Shown: in pieces, positions 21,558-30,163 of the stretch
Position numbering within the stretch: the first letter of the stretch is position 1
Layout of the letters: each line of letters opens with the position of its first letter
Source of the DNA: Firmicutes bacterium HGW-Firmicutes-4
GTDB lineage: Bacteria; Bacillota; Clostridia; Eubacteriales; Eubacteriaceae
Assembly (NCBI GenBank): GCA_002841405.1
Contig: PGZR01000013.1
Span: 1-39,146, forward strand
Length of the DNA stretch: 39,146 nt
Direction: 5' to 3'
Notes under the pieces: generated by a model
The model's input: only the letters and a program-made list of their open reading frames with translations
Database searches by the model: none
What the model was told of the DNA's origin: nothing
Position numbers and translations under genes: made by a program

Positions 21558-22688
21558 ATGAAAGAAAAATTATTGGTATTATTGAACGCAAAAAACGCTG
21601 AAAAAACCGCTTTGGCCACAAGAGCAGATGGTGTTGACACTGCAGAAGAATTAAGAAACATCAATGCTCAGATCCGAAGCATCGCCAACGAAATTGAAAC
21701 CATCAATGAACTGATTAAGATTGCTGATGAATCAGAGAAACGGGAAAAAGAGCGAGAAAAGCTGGTGCTGGTTGCTCAGAACAGAGAAACCGGAGCAGCA
21801 AGTGAAGAATATCGCGCTATTGCAAAAGTAATTCTAAAGCGAGATGTTACCCCTGAAGAAAGAGCCTTAGTCACAGTGGCCGATAATGGAGCTATTCTTC
21901 CTGAAGAATTTGTTAATCAGCTGCAGTTATTAAGAAAAGGGTTTCCATCTCTGAAAAAATACTGCCATGTTATTCCGATTACTGGGAAAACCGGAAAAAT
22001 GCCGTTTGCAACGATCGGAACAAATAAACTATCTAAACTGGTATCGGGGTCACCAATTCCCGAAGGCGAAAAAGCAACCGAAGAAATTAAATACTCAATC
22101 GACGATTACGGGAAAATTATCCCTGTCGAAAACAGCTTAACCGATGATGAAGTGGTCGGTTTAATTCAAAATGTCATTACCCCTGAGTTTGCTGAAGCAT
22201 CGGTTTTAACTGAGAATGATGAAATTTTAGCAATCATTACAGCAAATGCCGACGCTGTATCCGGAGCAACCAGTTATGAAGATGTAGAAGCAGCCATGAA
22301 CGGTGTATTGCCATCATTAAGATCGGGATTAGTGACCATTATAAATCTGTCGACATATGTGTATTTAAAAGGCCTGAAAGATGGGGAGTTAAGACCGCTG
22401 AATCTTATCACCACTCTGGCCGATGGAACGGAAATCTTCAATGGAAGACCAATCATCGTGATGGATGATGCCGATGTCGCCCCAACAACACCAGGAGACA
22501 TGATCTTCTATGTAACTAACCTGTGGGCATTGGTTAAATTCTTCGACCGTAAAGGGTATGAAATTGGATCATCAAAAGAAGTGCTATTTAACTACAATCA
22601 GACCGCAATCCGGGTGTTAGAACGTTTTGATATTCAAAAACTGGATGATCGGGCATGTAAGAAAATTGAATTTACAAAACCAGCCTAA
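21558..22688 (+). CDS. major capsid protein, HK97 gp5-like
   Basis: 376 residues. Residues 1-about 95 form a helical, charged delta/scaffold domain (NAQIRSIANEIETINELIKI), then a HK97-fold capsid body (LPEEFVNQLQLLRKGFPSLK, VIPITGKTGKMPFATIGTNK, VYLKGLKDGELRP, RPIIVMDDADV). The cleavage site is expected near residue 95-105, before the body begins; the exact bond cannot be fixed from the sequence. Confidence 0.95.
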   Translation: MKEKLLVLLNAKNAEKTALATRADGVDTAEELRNINAQIRSIANEIETINELIKIADESEKREKEREKLVLVAQNRETGAASEEYRAIAKVILKRDVTPEERALVTVADNGAILPEEFVNQLQLLRKGFPSLKKYCHVIPITGKTGKMPFATIGTNKLSKLVSGSPIPEGEKATEEIKYSIDDYGKIIPVENSLTDDEVVGLIQNVITPEFAEASVLTENDEILAIITANADAVSGATSYEDVEAAMNGVLPSLRSGLVTIINLSTYVYLKGLKDGELRPLNLITTLADGTEIFNGRPIIVMDDADVAPTTPGDMIFYVTNLWALVKFFDRKGYEIGSSKEVLFNYNQTAIRVLERFDIQKLDDRACKKIEFTKPA

Positions 22689-22709
22689 TAGGATGAGAGG
22701 GAATAATGA

Positions 22710-23012
22710 ATGGATTTAGCAAGCGGAAAGATAACTCTCCAGGAGGTTAAAGACTACCTCCGGATTGATTATGAAGACGATGATGTCTATATCAGTGATT
22801 TGATTGATATAGCTGATTTTTATATTGATAAAGCGGTAGGAGCTGAATATAAAAACAAACCGGCCTATGAAAAAATTGCAATTCTGGTGCAAAAGAAAAT
22901 AATCAAAGATATGTATGATGAACGATCCACAACGGTGACGGAACGGACCAAACAATCAATCATCGTGACGACTATCTTTGAAAACTTGGAGAGCGCACAA
23001 TGGGAAGCGTAA
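22710..23012 (+). CDS. head-tail connector, gp6-like
   Basis: 100 residues with ITLQEVKDYLRIDYEDDDVY, ISDLIDIADFYIDKA and a long last helix, the standard pattern of HK97 gp6-like connectors that form a ring below the portal. It overlaps the next gene by 13 bp. Confidence 0.9.
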   Translation: MDLASGKITLQEVKDYLRIDYEDDDVYISDLIDIADFYIDKAVGAEYKNKPAYEKIAILVQKKIIKDMYDERSTTVTERTKQSIIVTTIFENLESAQWEA

Positions 23013-23323
23013 AAATTAAAATTATGGAAGAAGTGGATGGAGAGCGTGTCAACGGGAGACCGACCGATAAGCCTCCTATTTTATTTCGGGAATGCTGGGC
23101 AGAGCCGATCAGTTTAAAAGGTGCCGAACTTTACAACAGCATCAATGCAAAGTTGACCAATACCATTATTTTTAAGGTTCGCTATTGTAAAAAAATGGAA
23201 GAATTGTGGAATTTCAAAGGCTATCATGTGCTTTTTAAAGAGTGTAAATATCGAATCTATGACATTGATTTTGCCAGAAACGATAAACAATTTATCGAAA
23301 TAAGATGTGAGGCGGTGAAATAA
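23000..23323 (+). CDS. head closure / head-tail joining protein
   Basis: 107 residues, mostly strands (FRECWAEPISLKGAELYNS, IIFKVRYCKKM, VLFKECKYRIYDIDFA). Size, beta-barrel pattern and position match the SPP1 gp16 / phage head-tail adaptor family. Confidence 0.85.
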   Translation: MGSVKIKIMEEVDGERVNGRPTDKPPILFRECWAEPISLKGAELYNSINAKLTNTIIFKVRYCKKMEELWNFKGYHVLFKECKYRIYDIDFARNDKQFIEIRCEAVK

Positions 23324-23835
23324 TGTCCGTTAGCATTCATATTGAGTTTGATGGATTAGAAACCATTCAAAAAAGACTATTGGAAGAAACATCCGAAGCT
23401 GAATTAAAGAAGCTGAATAAAAAAATTGTTAAAGCCGGACAGGAATATGGTGGAACAATCATTAAACGTAATCTTCCAAAGTCAATGGATCTGCAAAAAT
23501 CAGGGCCTCAAAGAAGTGGAAAAATAAGAAAGGTACCAAGTGATCATGCTGTAGATAATATCCCCATTGACAATGTGAAATCTTCCAATGGCCAGACATT
23601 TGGTTTTATTGGATGGCGACCATCAAACAATGAGGATAACTTCTATGCGAAATTCTTTGAAGAGGGTGTTGATGAACATACGACACCCTATAATTTTAAT
23701 CGAAAAGTGCCAAGAATACCAAAGCTGGGACTTTTTAATAAGGCAAACAAAGAGGTCGCATCCTTTGTGAATGAAATAGGATTAACAGAGTATTCAAAGA
23801 AACTGGAAGAGGTGTTTGGCAGTGATAATCAGTGA
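23323..23835 (+). CDS. HK97 gp10-like tail-neck protein
   Basis: 170 residues: an FDGLETIQKRLLEE start, a long helix (LKKLNKKIVKAGQEYGGTII), GFIGWRPSNNEDNFYAKFFE, and a C-terminal helix, as in HK97 gp10-family proteins that link neck and tail. Ends 14 bp inside the next gene. Confidence 0.88.
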   Translation: MSVSIHIEFDGLETIQKRLLEETSEAELKKLNKKIVKAGQEYGGTIIKRNLPKSMDLQKSGPQRSGKIRKVPSDHAVDNIPIDNVKSSNGQTFGFIGWRPSNNEDNFYAKFFEEGVDEHTTPYNFNRKVPRIPKLGLFNKANKEVASFVNEIGLTEYSKKLEEVFGSDNQ

Positions 23836-24166
23836 TTTAGTCTATGAAGCCCTGCAGAGTCTGGAAAATGTCTATCAGAGTACCTATTTGAAAGATCTGG
23901 ATGTGACCTATGTCGTATTTAATGAAACGGCAGAGTATGCGGCCTTTGATTCAGATGGAATGGTTGAAGGTATCGGGCATGATCTGGAACTTCATATCCT
24001 TGGGAAAGATGAAGTAAGTGTTCATGCATATAAAGATGCTATTAAAGAAAAATTAGGTGCTGTCCGGTTTGATTGGCTGGGCAACGTTAATGAATTTATT
24101 CAGGAAATTGAGTATTTCCACATACAATTAAATTTTTATTATTTGGAGGAAGAGGAAGAATTATGA
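23822..24166 (+). CDS. tail completion/terminator protein
   Basis: 114 residues from the GTG at 23822, with AAGAGG 9 bp upstream; a TTG at 23816 is the other option but is too close to that site. YEALQSLENVYQSTYL, YVVFNETAEYAAFDSDG and a final FHIQLNFYYLEEEEEL match the small gp17/gpU-like tail terminator type by size and place. Confidence 0.75.
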   Translation: MIISDLVYEALQSLENVYQSTYLKDLDVTYVVFNETAEYAAFDSDGMVEGIGHDLELHILGKDEVSVHAYKDAIKEKLGAVRFDWLGNVNEFIQEIEYFHIQLNFYYLEEEEEL

Positions 24167-24774
24167 AATCACGATCAAGATTTTTATACAATGTTCATGT
24201 AGCAGCGGTCACAAAAAATGATGATTCAACCTACACAGTTGGAGAACCGGTATTTGTTTCCGGAGCAATTAAAGGGAAAGTCACAGACAATTATTCGAGT
24301 GAAGACTTATATTCAGAGAACATGCTGGAAGAAGTCATCAATGATTACACCAGTACCGAAATGAATTTTGAATTCAATGCATTATCACCAACTGAACAGG
24401 CGTTATTGTTTGGCCATATCAATAAAGAGGGTTATTTAATTAAAACAGCCCAGGATAAGTCCACAGAAGTGGCTTTCGGTTTTGCATCCGAACGAACCGG
24501 CGGAAAAATGGAATTAACCTGGTATTACTGTGGCGTATTTTCAAATTCTGAAGGTGACGAATACGAAACCAAGGGCGAAAAAACAGCCACAAAAACAAAA
24601 TCGATTAAGGGCAAATTCTATCAACGTAGAAAATCGACCTTAATTGATGGTGCTAAGAGGAATCTTATCAGCACAACAGTCAGTGAAGAGGCTTTAACGG
24701 TAACAGATACCAATGCACTGGCAGCTTTGGAAGAGTGGTTTACGGCAGTTCAAGAACCAACATTTGCGGCTTAA
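24163..24774 (+). CDS. major tail tube protein
   Basis: 203 residues, strand-rich, with the common phi13-type pattern (FLYNVHVAAVTKND, then VSGAIKGKVTDNYSSEDLYS, a central LTWYYCGVFSNSEGDEYETK, and a C-terminal EALTVTDTNALAALEEWFTA). Polymerises into the non-contractile tail tube. Confidence 0.88.
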   Translation: MKSRSRFLYNVHVAAVTKNDDSTYTVGEPVFVSGAIKGKVTDNYSSEDLYSENMLEEVINDYTSTEMNFEFNALSPTEQALLFGHINKEGYLIKTAQDKSTEVAFGFASERTGGKMELTWYYCGVFSNSEGDEYETKGEKTATKTKSIKGKFYQRRKSTLIDGAKRNLISTTVSEEALTVTDTNALAALEEWFTAVQEPTFAA

Positions 24775-24786
24775 GGGGGCTAAACG

Positions 24787-25146
24787 ATGAAAATAACACT
24801 TAATATTGATGACAAAGAGTATATCCTGACAAAGTTACCGCCTAAAAAATATAAACGTTTTAGAAACATGTTAAAGACTGTTGAAAACATGGATCTGTTT
24901 GGGGATAACAATTATACGGATGAGGCACTTGAAGAAGTAAATGAAGTAATCTCTAACCTGTTCAACGGCGATCCATCCAAGGAAGATATCGAAGAAAACG
25001 CCGATATTTCAGAAATTATTGCTTTTGTAAGAGAAGTACAATTTGATATTGAAAAAGGGGCTGCTGATCGCATCAATAAAATGTACCAGGATTTTTTTCA
25101 AAAAAGCGCCGGAGCTTTAGCGCAAAAAATATCAAACAATTCATAG
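24787..25146 (+). CDS. tail assembly chaperone, short form (gpG-like)
   Basis: 119 residues, acidic and helical after a short beta start (ITLNIDDKEYILTKLPPKKY). It lies between the tail tube and tape measure genes, the invariant place of tail chaperones. At codons 102-104 it reads GAT TTT TTT, a T TTT TTT slippery heptamer in phase. A -1 slip there joins it to the frame ending at 25502 and gives a long gpGT-like form. Confidence 0.88.
   Translation: MKITLNIDDKEYILTKLPPKKYKRFRNMLKTVENMDLFGDNNYTDEALEEVNEVISNLFNGDPSKEDIEENADISEIIAFVREVQFDIEKGAADRINKMYQDFFQKSAGALAQKISNNS
25092..25098 (+). other. -1 programmed ribosomal frameshift site
   Basis: Seven T in zero-frame phase T-TTT-TTT. The zero frame stops at 25146, whereas the -1 frame entered at 25098 stays open to 25502. 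Both TTT codons can re-pair after a -1 slip. No ATG is needed for the second frame. Confidence 0.8.
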
Positions 25147-25502
25147 AAGACAATGAAATACCAACGTTTTATAAAGAGAAAACCGCCATTGATGTGATCA
25201 TCAACGAGCGGTTTTTTTCGTTGTGTTTAGAAAAGTTGAAAGAAAAACAAATCGAGCTGGGCGAAATCACAGGGACAAAAAAAGAATACAGCCCGATGAG
25301 AGAAGCGCTTAAAGAAAAAGGGATCATCAAAGAAGATGATCAAAAAGAAGATCAAAAAGAAGATCTGATCTATGAACTGTACACAGTGGCATACTTTGGG
25401 GTCAAATATTTGAATTGTTCTTTCTTTGAAGCCTGGAATGGTGACTATCTTGATTTGTACGAAGCATTGATATTCAAAATTAAATATGGAGGTGATGATT
25501 AA
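25098..25502 (+). CDS. tail assembly chaperone, frameshift extension (gpT-like)
   Basis: 134 residues in the -1 frame, made as a fusion of about 238 residues with the upstream chaperone. The extension has IINERFFSLCLEKLKEKQIE, a KEDDQKEDQKEDLIYE low-complexity stretch and EAWNGDYLDLYEALIFKIKY. If it were translated on its own, the only candidate is a GTG at 25194 without a ribosome binding site. Its stop overlaps the tape measure start. Confidence 0.8.
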   Translation, partial: SKKRRSFSAKNIKQFIEDNEIPTFYKEKTAIDVIINERFFSLCLEKLKEKQIELGEITGTKKEYSPMREALKEKGIIKEDDQKEDQKEDLIYELYTVAYFGVKYLNCSFFEAWNGDYLDLYEALIFKIKYGGDD

Positions 25503-28500
25503 TGGCCAGCGCAACCCTAAGAGTTGGTGCGGAAATTTCGGATTTTCAAAAAGCAACAAAGCAAATGCAAGAAGAAATGAAAACCGTGGATTCTTCCATG
25601 AAAGCTTCAGCAGCTCAAGCAGCATTAAGTAAAGATAAATTCAAAGGGTTAACCGATCAGCAATCATTACTTTCTGAAAAAATAAAGATTGCTTCTGAGT
25701 CAGTAAAAAATCAGAAAGACTATATTGAAACCTTAAGCGAAAAGCAAGAGAAGCTTAAAACAAAGCAATCCGAATTGACAACAAAAATCGGAGAAACGAC
25801 TGAAAAATGGGAAGCTGCTAAAATCCAATATGGAAAAAACAGTGATCAGGCAAAATCATTGGCCGATGAATTGGGAAAGCTGGAAAAACAGCAAAAAAAT
25901 AATGATAATGCCATTGATTCAAATGTCAGTAAAATAAACGCCGGCAATAAAAAATTGGCAGAATCAGAAACACAGCTCTATTCAACAGAAAAAGCCCTGA
26001 AAGATGTCAATAAGGAAATCAGTGCTTTTTCAATTAATGAATTATCCGACAAGATCGGGAAAGCTTCTACAAAGATGAAAGATGTCGGCGGTGCGTTAAC
26101 AGCTGGTGTAACAGCGCCAATCGTCGCATTGGGGACAGCCAGCCTTAAGTCGTTTAATGATGTTGATGCCGGAATGGATGTGATGATCAAAGCGACCGGG
26201 GCAACCGGTGACGTGGCCAAGAGTCTGGAAGAATCATTCAGAAACGTTTCAGGATCGGTTACAGGGACATTTGAGGACATCGGTGGAGCAATCGGTGAGG
26301 TCAATACCCGCTTTGGTGTAACGGGCGAAAAACTCGATACAATGAGCACCGACTTCCTGAAATTCGCTAGAATAACCGGGATTGATGCAACCGAAGGGGT
26401 CCGGCTGGTATCACGGGCAATGAGCGATGCCGGGATTGACTCAAGCCAGTATAAAACAATTTTGGATCAGCTGTCAGCAGCAAGCCAGGCATCCGGAATA
26501 TCCATTGAGACATTGACGGAAAGCCTTGCAAAATATGGTGCCCCAATGAGGGCACTCGGTTTTGATACCCAGGAAAGTATTGCTCTTTTTGCCGGTTGGG
26601 AAAAAGCTGGTGTCAACACCGAGATCGCTTTTTCAGGAATGAAAAAAGCAATTTCCAACTGGTCAGCAGATGGAAAAGACGCTAGAGAAGAGTTTGGAAA
26701 AACACTGACAGCCATTAAAAGCGCGCCGGACATAGCTTCGGCAACATCCATGGCCATTGATGTGTTTGGCCAAAAGGCGGGTCCAGATCTGGCCGATGCG
26801 ATTCAGGGCGGGCGGTTTGAATTTGAGGACTTCCTTGCTGTCGTTGAAGGATCAGGCGGTACCCTGGATAGCACCTATGATGAACTGCTGGATGGTGGCG
26901 ATCGTTTTGAAATGTCAATGCAAAATATTGAGGAATCACTGGCCGGATTAGGCGAAACGATTATGACAGTAGCAGCACCGATGATTGAGGATCTGGCATC
27001 AGGCGTGGAACAACTATCGGGGTGGTTTGATAGTTTGAGCCCAGGGATGCAGGAAGGTGCCGTTGTTGCCGGAGGATTAGCTGCAGCCACAGGGCCATTA
27101 TTAATGATCTTTGGTAGTATGGCCGGTGGCTTGTCTAATATTTTAGGATTATTAGGATCGTCAGGACTTGTAGGAGCTGCAGGTGGAGCGACCGGCGCAA
27201 CCAGTGGACTCTCAGCCGCATTTACGGCCTTAACTGGCCCGGTAGGATTAGCCGTGGCAGCGGTAGCAGCCATTAGCGCTGTCATAGCGGGAGCCTGGCA
27301 GAATTCAGAAATCTTTAGGGATTCAGTAGGAAAGGCATTTTTATCAGTAAGCGTGACGACGCAAGAAGCTTTTGCACGAATTACCGAAGCCATGGGCCCG
27401 GCATTAACATCGTTTCAGGGATTTTCTGCTGATGTGACACCGATTCTACAACAGATCGGCGATTTTCTTGGGACTTACATTGTACCAATTGTAAAAGATT
27501 TTTTTAACAACTTTATCAACGGATTTGCGGATGTGATCGTGGCCATCGCTCCATTTATTGAGGGGATCGGAAATCTATTATCCTTTATCGGTAATTTTGT
27601 CGGTGCTGTTTTTGCATTATTTAATGGTGACTGGGCTGCAGCTTGGACATTTGCTCAGGCTGCCGGACAGAGCTTTATTGACTTTCTTGGTAATGGACTG
27701 GAAGGTGCAAAAAACATAGTATTTCTGGTATTTGGGGATATCATTAATAAGATTCTTGAAACGTGGCAGGGGATACAAACTTCAACAACCGAGGTATGGA
27801 ATGTCATCACGAGTTTTCTAAAAGAAACCTGGGATTCAATTTATAACAATACCATCGGAAAGATTAAAGAGACAGCTCAAGGCGTTGCTGATAAATGGCA
27901 AGAAACCAAAAATGATACAAATCAAAAGTGGAATGACATTAAGGATGGGATCAAAGAAAAATGGGATCAAATCTATGCCAATGTGACCGAAAAGGTTAAA
28001 GCCACAAAAGATGATGTCGCTCAGAAATGGGAAGATACTAAGCTGGATTCCCAACAGAAATGGAGTGATATTAAAGAGGACCTGAAAACAAAGGTCGGTG
28101 AAATCTATGAAAATACCATTAGTAAAGCGCAGGGGATCCTTGAAGGTCTGTCCTTGAAATGGGATAAAATTAGAACTGATGCCGGAACAAAGTGGGATGA
28201 AATTAAGCAACGTATTTCCAGTGCTGTTTCGGGGTTGCCGGATGAATTAAAAGGGATCGGCAGTGCGATGATGACTAAAATGGCTGAAGGAATAGCGGCG
28301 ACGATAGAAGAAGTCTATACCGGTGTTACTACGCTCGTTACGGAAGTCATAAAGCGTTTTAAAGAAGGGTTCGGGATCAATTCACCGTCAACCGTATTAA
28401 AAGAGATTGGTCAATTTATGATCGAAGGATTAATAAAGGGATTATCTGGGGACAATCTCATGTCCTTTGTAGATAATATTGTTGAAAATTTGAAATCAGC

Positions 28501-29272
28501 TTTTTCTAGTGGTGTATTGAATGTGGGAACATTAATGGCAACATTGGGAAGCTCTGCAGCAGATCTATTGGCAAAACTTGGAATTAATCTTGGCGGTTTA
28601 GGTTTTAGTGCAGCTGGATTAAATGGAATGGTCTGGGGATCACCTACCGGGACAAGTGTTTTTGATGAAAACTTTGCCTGGGATGAAGATTTTGGCGATC
28701 GAGCCGGATCAGTAGGGAGCCAATATCATGAAGGACTGGATTTTAATGATACGGTTGGAGGAGGATCGCCACTTTATGCTATACAGAATGGTGTGGTTTC
28801 ATCAGCCGGTTATAATGGCGGATATGGAAATCAGGTAATACTTGATTTTGGTAATGGAATCGCAGCATCTTATTCTCATTTGGATAGTATTGGTGTTGAA
28901 GCAGGACAAAATGTCGTGATGGGTCAATACATTGGCGCAGTTGGAAATACGGGTGCATCCTATGGGGCGCATCTGCATTTTGGATTACTGATCAATGGAC
29001 AATACGTCGATCCCATGCAGTTATGGTCAGGCGCAAGTTTTGATGTGGGTTCCAGATATGTTCCGGAAGATATGATTGCCATGATCCACAAAGGAGAGGC
29101 AATTATTCCCGCAGATCAAAACCCATATGCAAACAGTGGTGGCCCGATCTTGTCACAAGGTACAAAGGTAGAATTCACACAAAATAACTATAGCCCTAAA
29201 GAACTGAGCCCGTCAGAGTCAGCAAGATTTGCAAAACGTGGGCTTCAGGAGTTGGCTTTAATGATGGGATAA
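25502..29272 (+). CDS. tape measure protein with C-terminal M23 peptidase domain
   Basis: 1256 residues. Residues 20-170 are coiled coil; about 175-480 is a TP901-type tape measure module; 500-600 and 670-730 are hydrophobic, able to cross a membrane; 760-900 is a repeated W-heptad helix (DKWQETKNDTNQKWNDIKDG). Residues about 1060-1185 form a LytM/M23 zinc endopeptidase: His and Asp in YHEGLDFND, then the HLHF metal site. The domain probably cuts cell-wall cross-links during DNA entry. The length sets tail length, near 190 nm at 1.5 angstrom per residue (an estimate from the family rule). Confidence 0.95.
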   Translation: MASATLRVGAEISDFQKATKQMQEEMKTVDSSMKASAAQAALSKDKFKGLTDQQSLLSEKIKIASESVKNQKDYIETLSEKQEKLKTKQSELTTKIGETTEKWEAAKIQYGKNSDQAKSLADELGKLEKQQKNNDNAIDSNVSKINAGNKKLAESETQLYSTEKALKDVNKEISAFSINELSDKIGKASTKMKDVGGALTAGVTAPIVALGTASLKSFNDVDAGMDVMIKATGATGDVAKSLEESFRNVSGSVTGTFEDIGGAIGEVNTRFGVTGEKLDTMSTDFLKFARITGIDATEGVRLVSRAMSDAGIDSSQYKTILDQLSAASQASGISIETLTESLAKYGAPMRALGFDTQESIALFAGWEKAGVNTEIAFSGMKKAISNWSADGKDAREEFGKTLTAIKSAPDIASATSMAIDVFGQKAGPDLADAIQGGRFEFEDFLAVVEGSGGTLDSTYDELLDGGDRFEMSMQNIEESLAGLGETIMTVAAPMIEDLASGVEQLSGWFDSLSPGMQEGAVVAGGLAAATGPLLMIFGSMAGGLSNILGLLGSSGLVGAAGGATGATSGLSAAFTALTGPVGLAVAAVAAISAVIAGAWQNSEIFRDSVGKAFLSVSVTTQEAFARITEAMGPALTSFQGFSADVTPILQQIGDFLGTYIVPIVKDFFNNFINGFADVIVAIAPFIEGIGNLLSFIGNFVGAVFALFNGDWAAAWTFAQAAGQSFIDFLGNGLEGAKNIVFLVFGDIINKILETWQGIQTSTTEVWNVITSFLKETWDSIYNNTIGKIKETAQGVADKWQETKNDTNQKWNDIKDGIKEKWDQIYANVTEKVKATKDDVAQKWEDTKLDSQQKWSDIKEDLKTKVGEIYENTISKAQGILEGLSLKWDKIRTDAGTKWDEIKQRISSAVSGLPDELKGIGSAMMTKMAEGIAATIEEVYTGVTTLVTEVIKRFKEGFGINSPSTVLKEIGQFMIEGLIKGLSGDNLMSFVDNIVENLKSAFSSGVLNVGTLMATLGSSAADLLAKLGINLGGLGFSAAGLNGMVWGSPTGTSVFDENFAWDEDFGDRAGSVGSQYHEGLDFNDTVGGGSPLYAIQNGVVSSAGYNGGYGNQVILDFGNGIAASYSHLDSIGVEAGQNVVMGQYIGAVGNTGASYGAHLHFGLLINGQYVDPMQLWSGASFDVGSRYVPEDMIAMIHKGEAIIPADQNPYANSGGPILSQGTKVEFTQNNYSPKELSPSESARFAKRGLQELALMMG

Positions 29273-29286
29273 AGGAGTTGAGATAA

Positions 29287-30162
29287 CTGAAAACACTGAA
29301 ATATATTAACAGCCAGGGGGAAGAGTTGATTTTCACAAACTCTTCTCCTTTTTGGTTAAAAGACTTTACTCAGAATACCGGAGTCATTAATCATACAAAC
29401 AAAGGATCGGGACAAGATGGAAATACCTTTTTAAGTAATTCATTGGATGACAGCGATCTAACATTGAAGATATTAATAAGAGGTAGTGAAAAAAGTGAAT
29501 TTGATCAATTAAAGGCAAAATTGAGAAGAGTCCTTAACCCAAAGTTTGGAAAGGGGTCACTTATTCACAATGATGGCGAAAAAGATCTGGAAATAAAATG
29601 TGTGCCTGCCAAAGTGCCGTTTATTGTCAACAAAAGCGATCGAAGAGGGGACTGTATAATTTCCTTAATCGCTAATAACCCATATTGGATGGATATGAAC
29701 CAGACAAAAGAAGAAATCGCTCTGTGGGTTGGCGACTTTGAATTTGACATCATAAACGGTCTGCAGATCCCTGAAGAAGGAATCATCATGGGCCACCGGG
29801 AGCCGAGCTTGATCGTTAATTGCATCAATGATGGTGATGGTGAATCAGGAATGATCATAGAGTTTCGGGCTTTGGCCACGCTGACAAATCCATCCCTTCG
29901 AAACGTCAACACTCAAGAATTTGTTAAAATGAACAAAACCATGGTCGCCGGTGAGATCATCCGGGTGATTACACATTTCGCTGAAGAGGATGTTGAAATG
30001 GAACTGAACGGGGTTATCTCCAATGCTTTTAATTACATCGATGAAGATATGACATTTATGAAGCTTTACCAGGGCGATAACCTGTTTCGGTACGATGCAG
30101 AAAGCGGCCTGGATAACCTGGTAGTCAACATCTACCGACAAAACAAGTATCTGGGGGTATAG
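29287..30162 (+). CDS. distal tail protein (Dit), probable CTG start
   Basis: About 291 residues. The frame opens right after a TAA at 29284, and the first codon, CTG at 29287, is 9 bp behind AAGGAG. Translated from there the N-terminus is MKTLKYINSQGEELIFTNSS followed by PFWLKDF, the standard Dit beginning; a TTG at 29326 would cut it off and has no ribosome binding site at the right distance. The rest (GSGQDGNTFLSNSLDDSDLT, IISLIANNPYWMD, late galectin-like strands) fits Dit, the hub between tail tube and tip. Confidence 0.88.
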   Translation: MKTLKYINSQGEELIFTNSSPFWLKDFTQNTGVINHTNKGSGQDGNTFLSNSLDDSDLTLKILIRGSEKSEFDQLKAKLRRVLNPKFGKGSLIHNDGEKDLEIKCVPAKVPFIVNKSDRRGDCIISLIANNPYWMDMNQTKEEIALWVGDFEFDIINGLQIPEEGIIMGHREPSLIVNCINDGDGESGMIIEFRALATLTNPSLRNVNTQEFVKMNKTMVAGEIIRVITHFAEEDVEMELNGVISNAFNYIDEDMTFMKLYQGDNLFRYDAESGLDNLVVNIYRQNKYLGV

Positions 30163-30163
30163 C

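Noticed and set aside
25099-25137. Alternative frameshift at the A-rich runs after the T run
   Set aside because: The A runs are not in the X-XXY-YYZ phase of the zero frame, whereas T-TTT-TTT is.
26367-27393. Several leftward open frames inside the tape measure gene
   Set aside because: Composition is low-complexity Pro/Ala/Ser antisense to a helical gene, with no starts behind ribosome binding sites.
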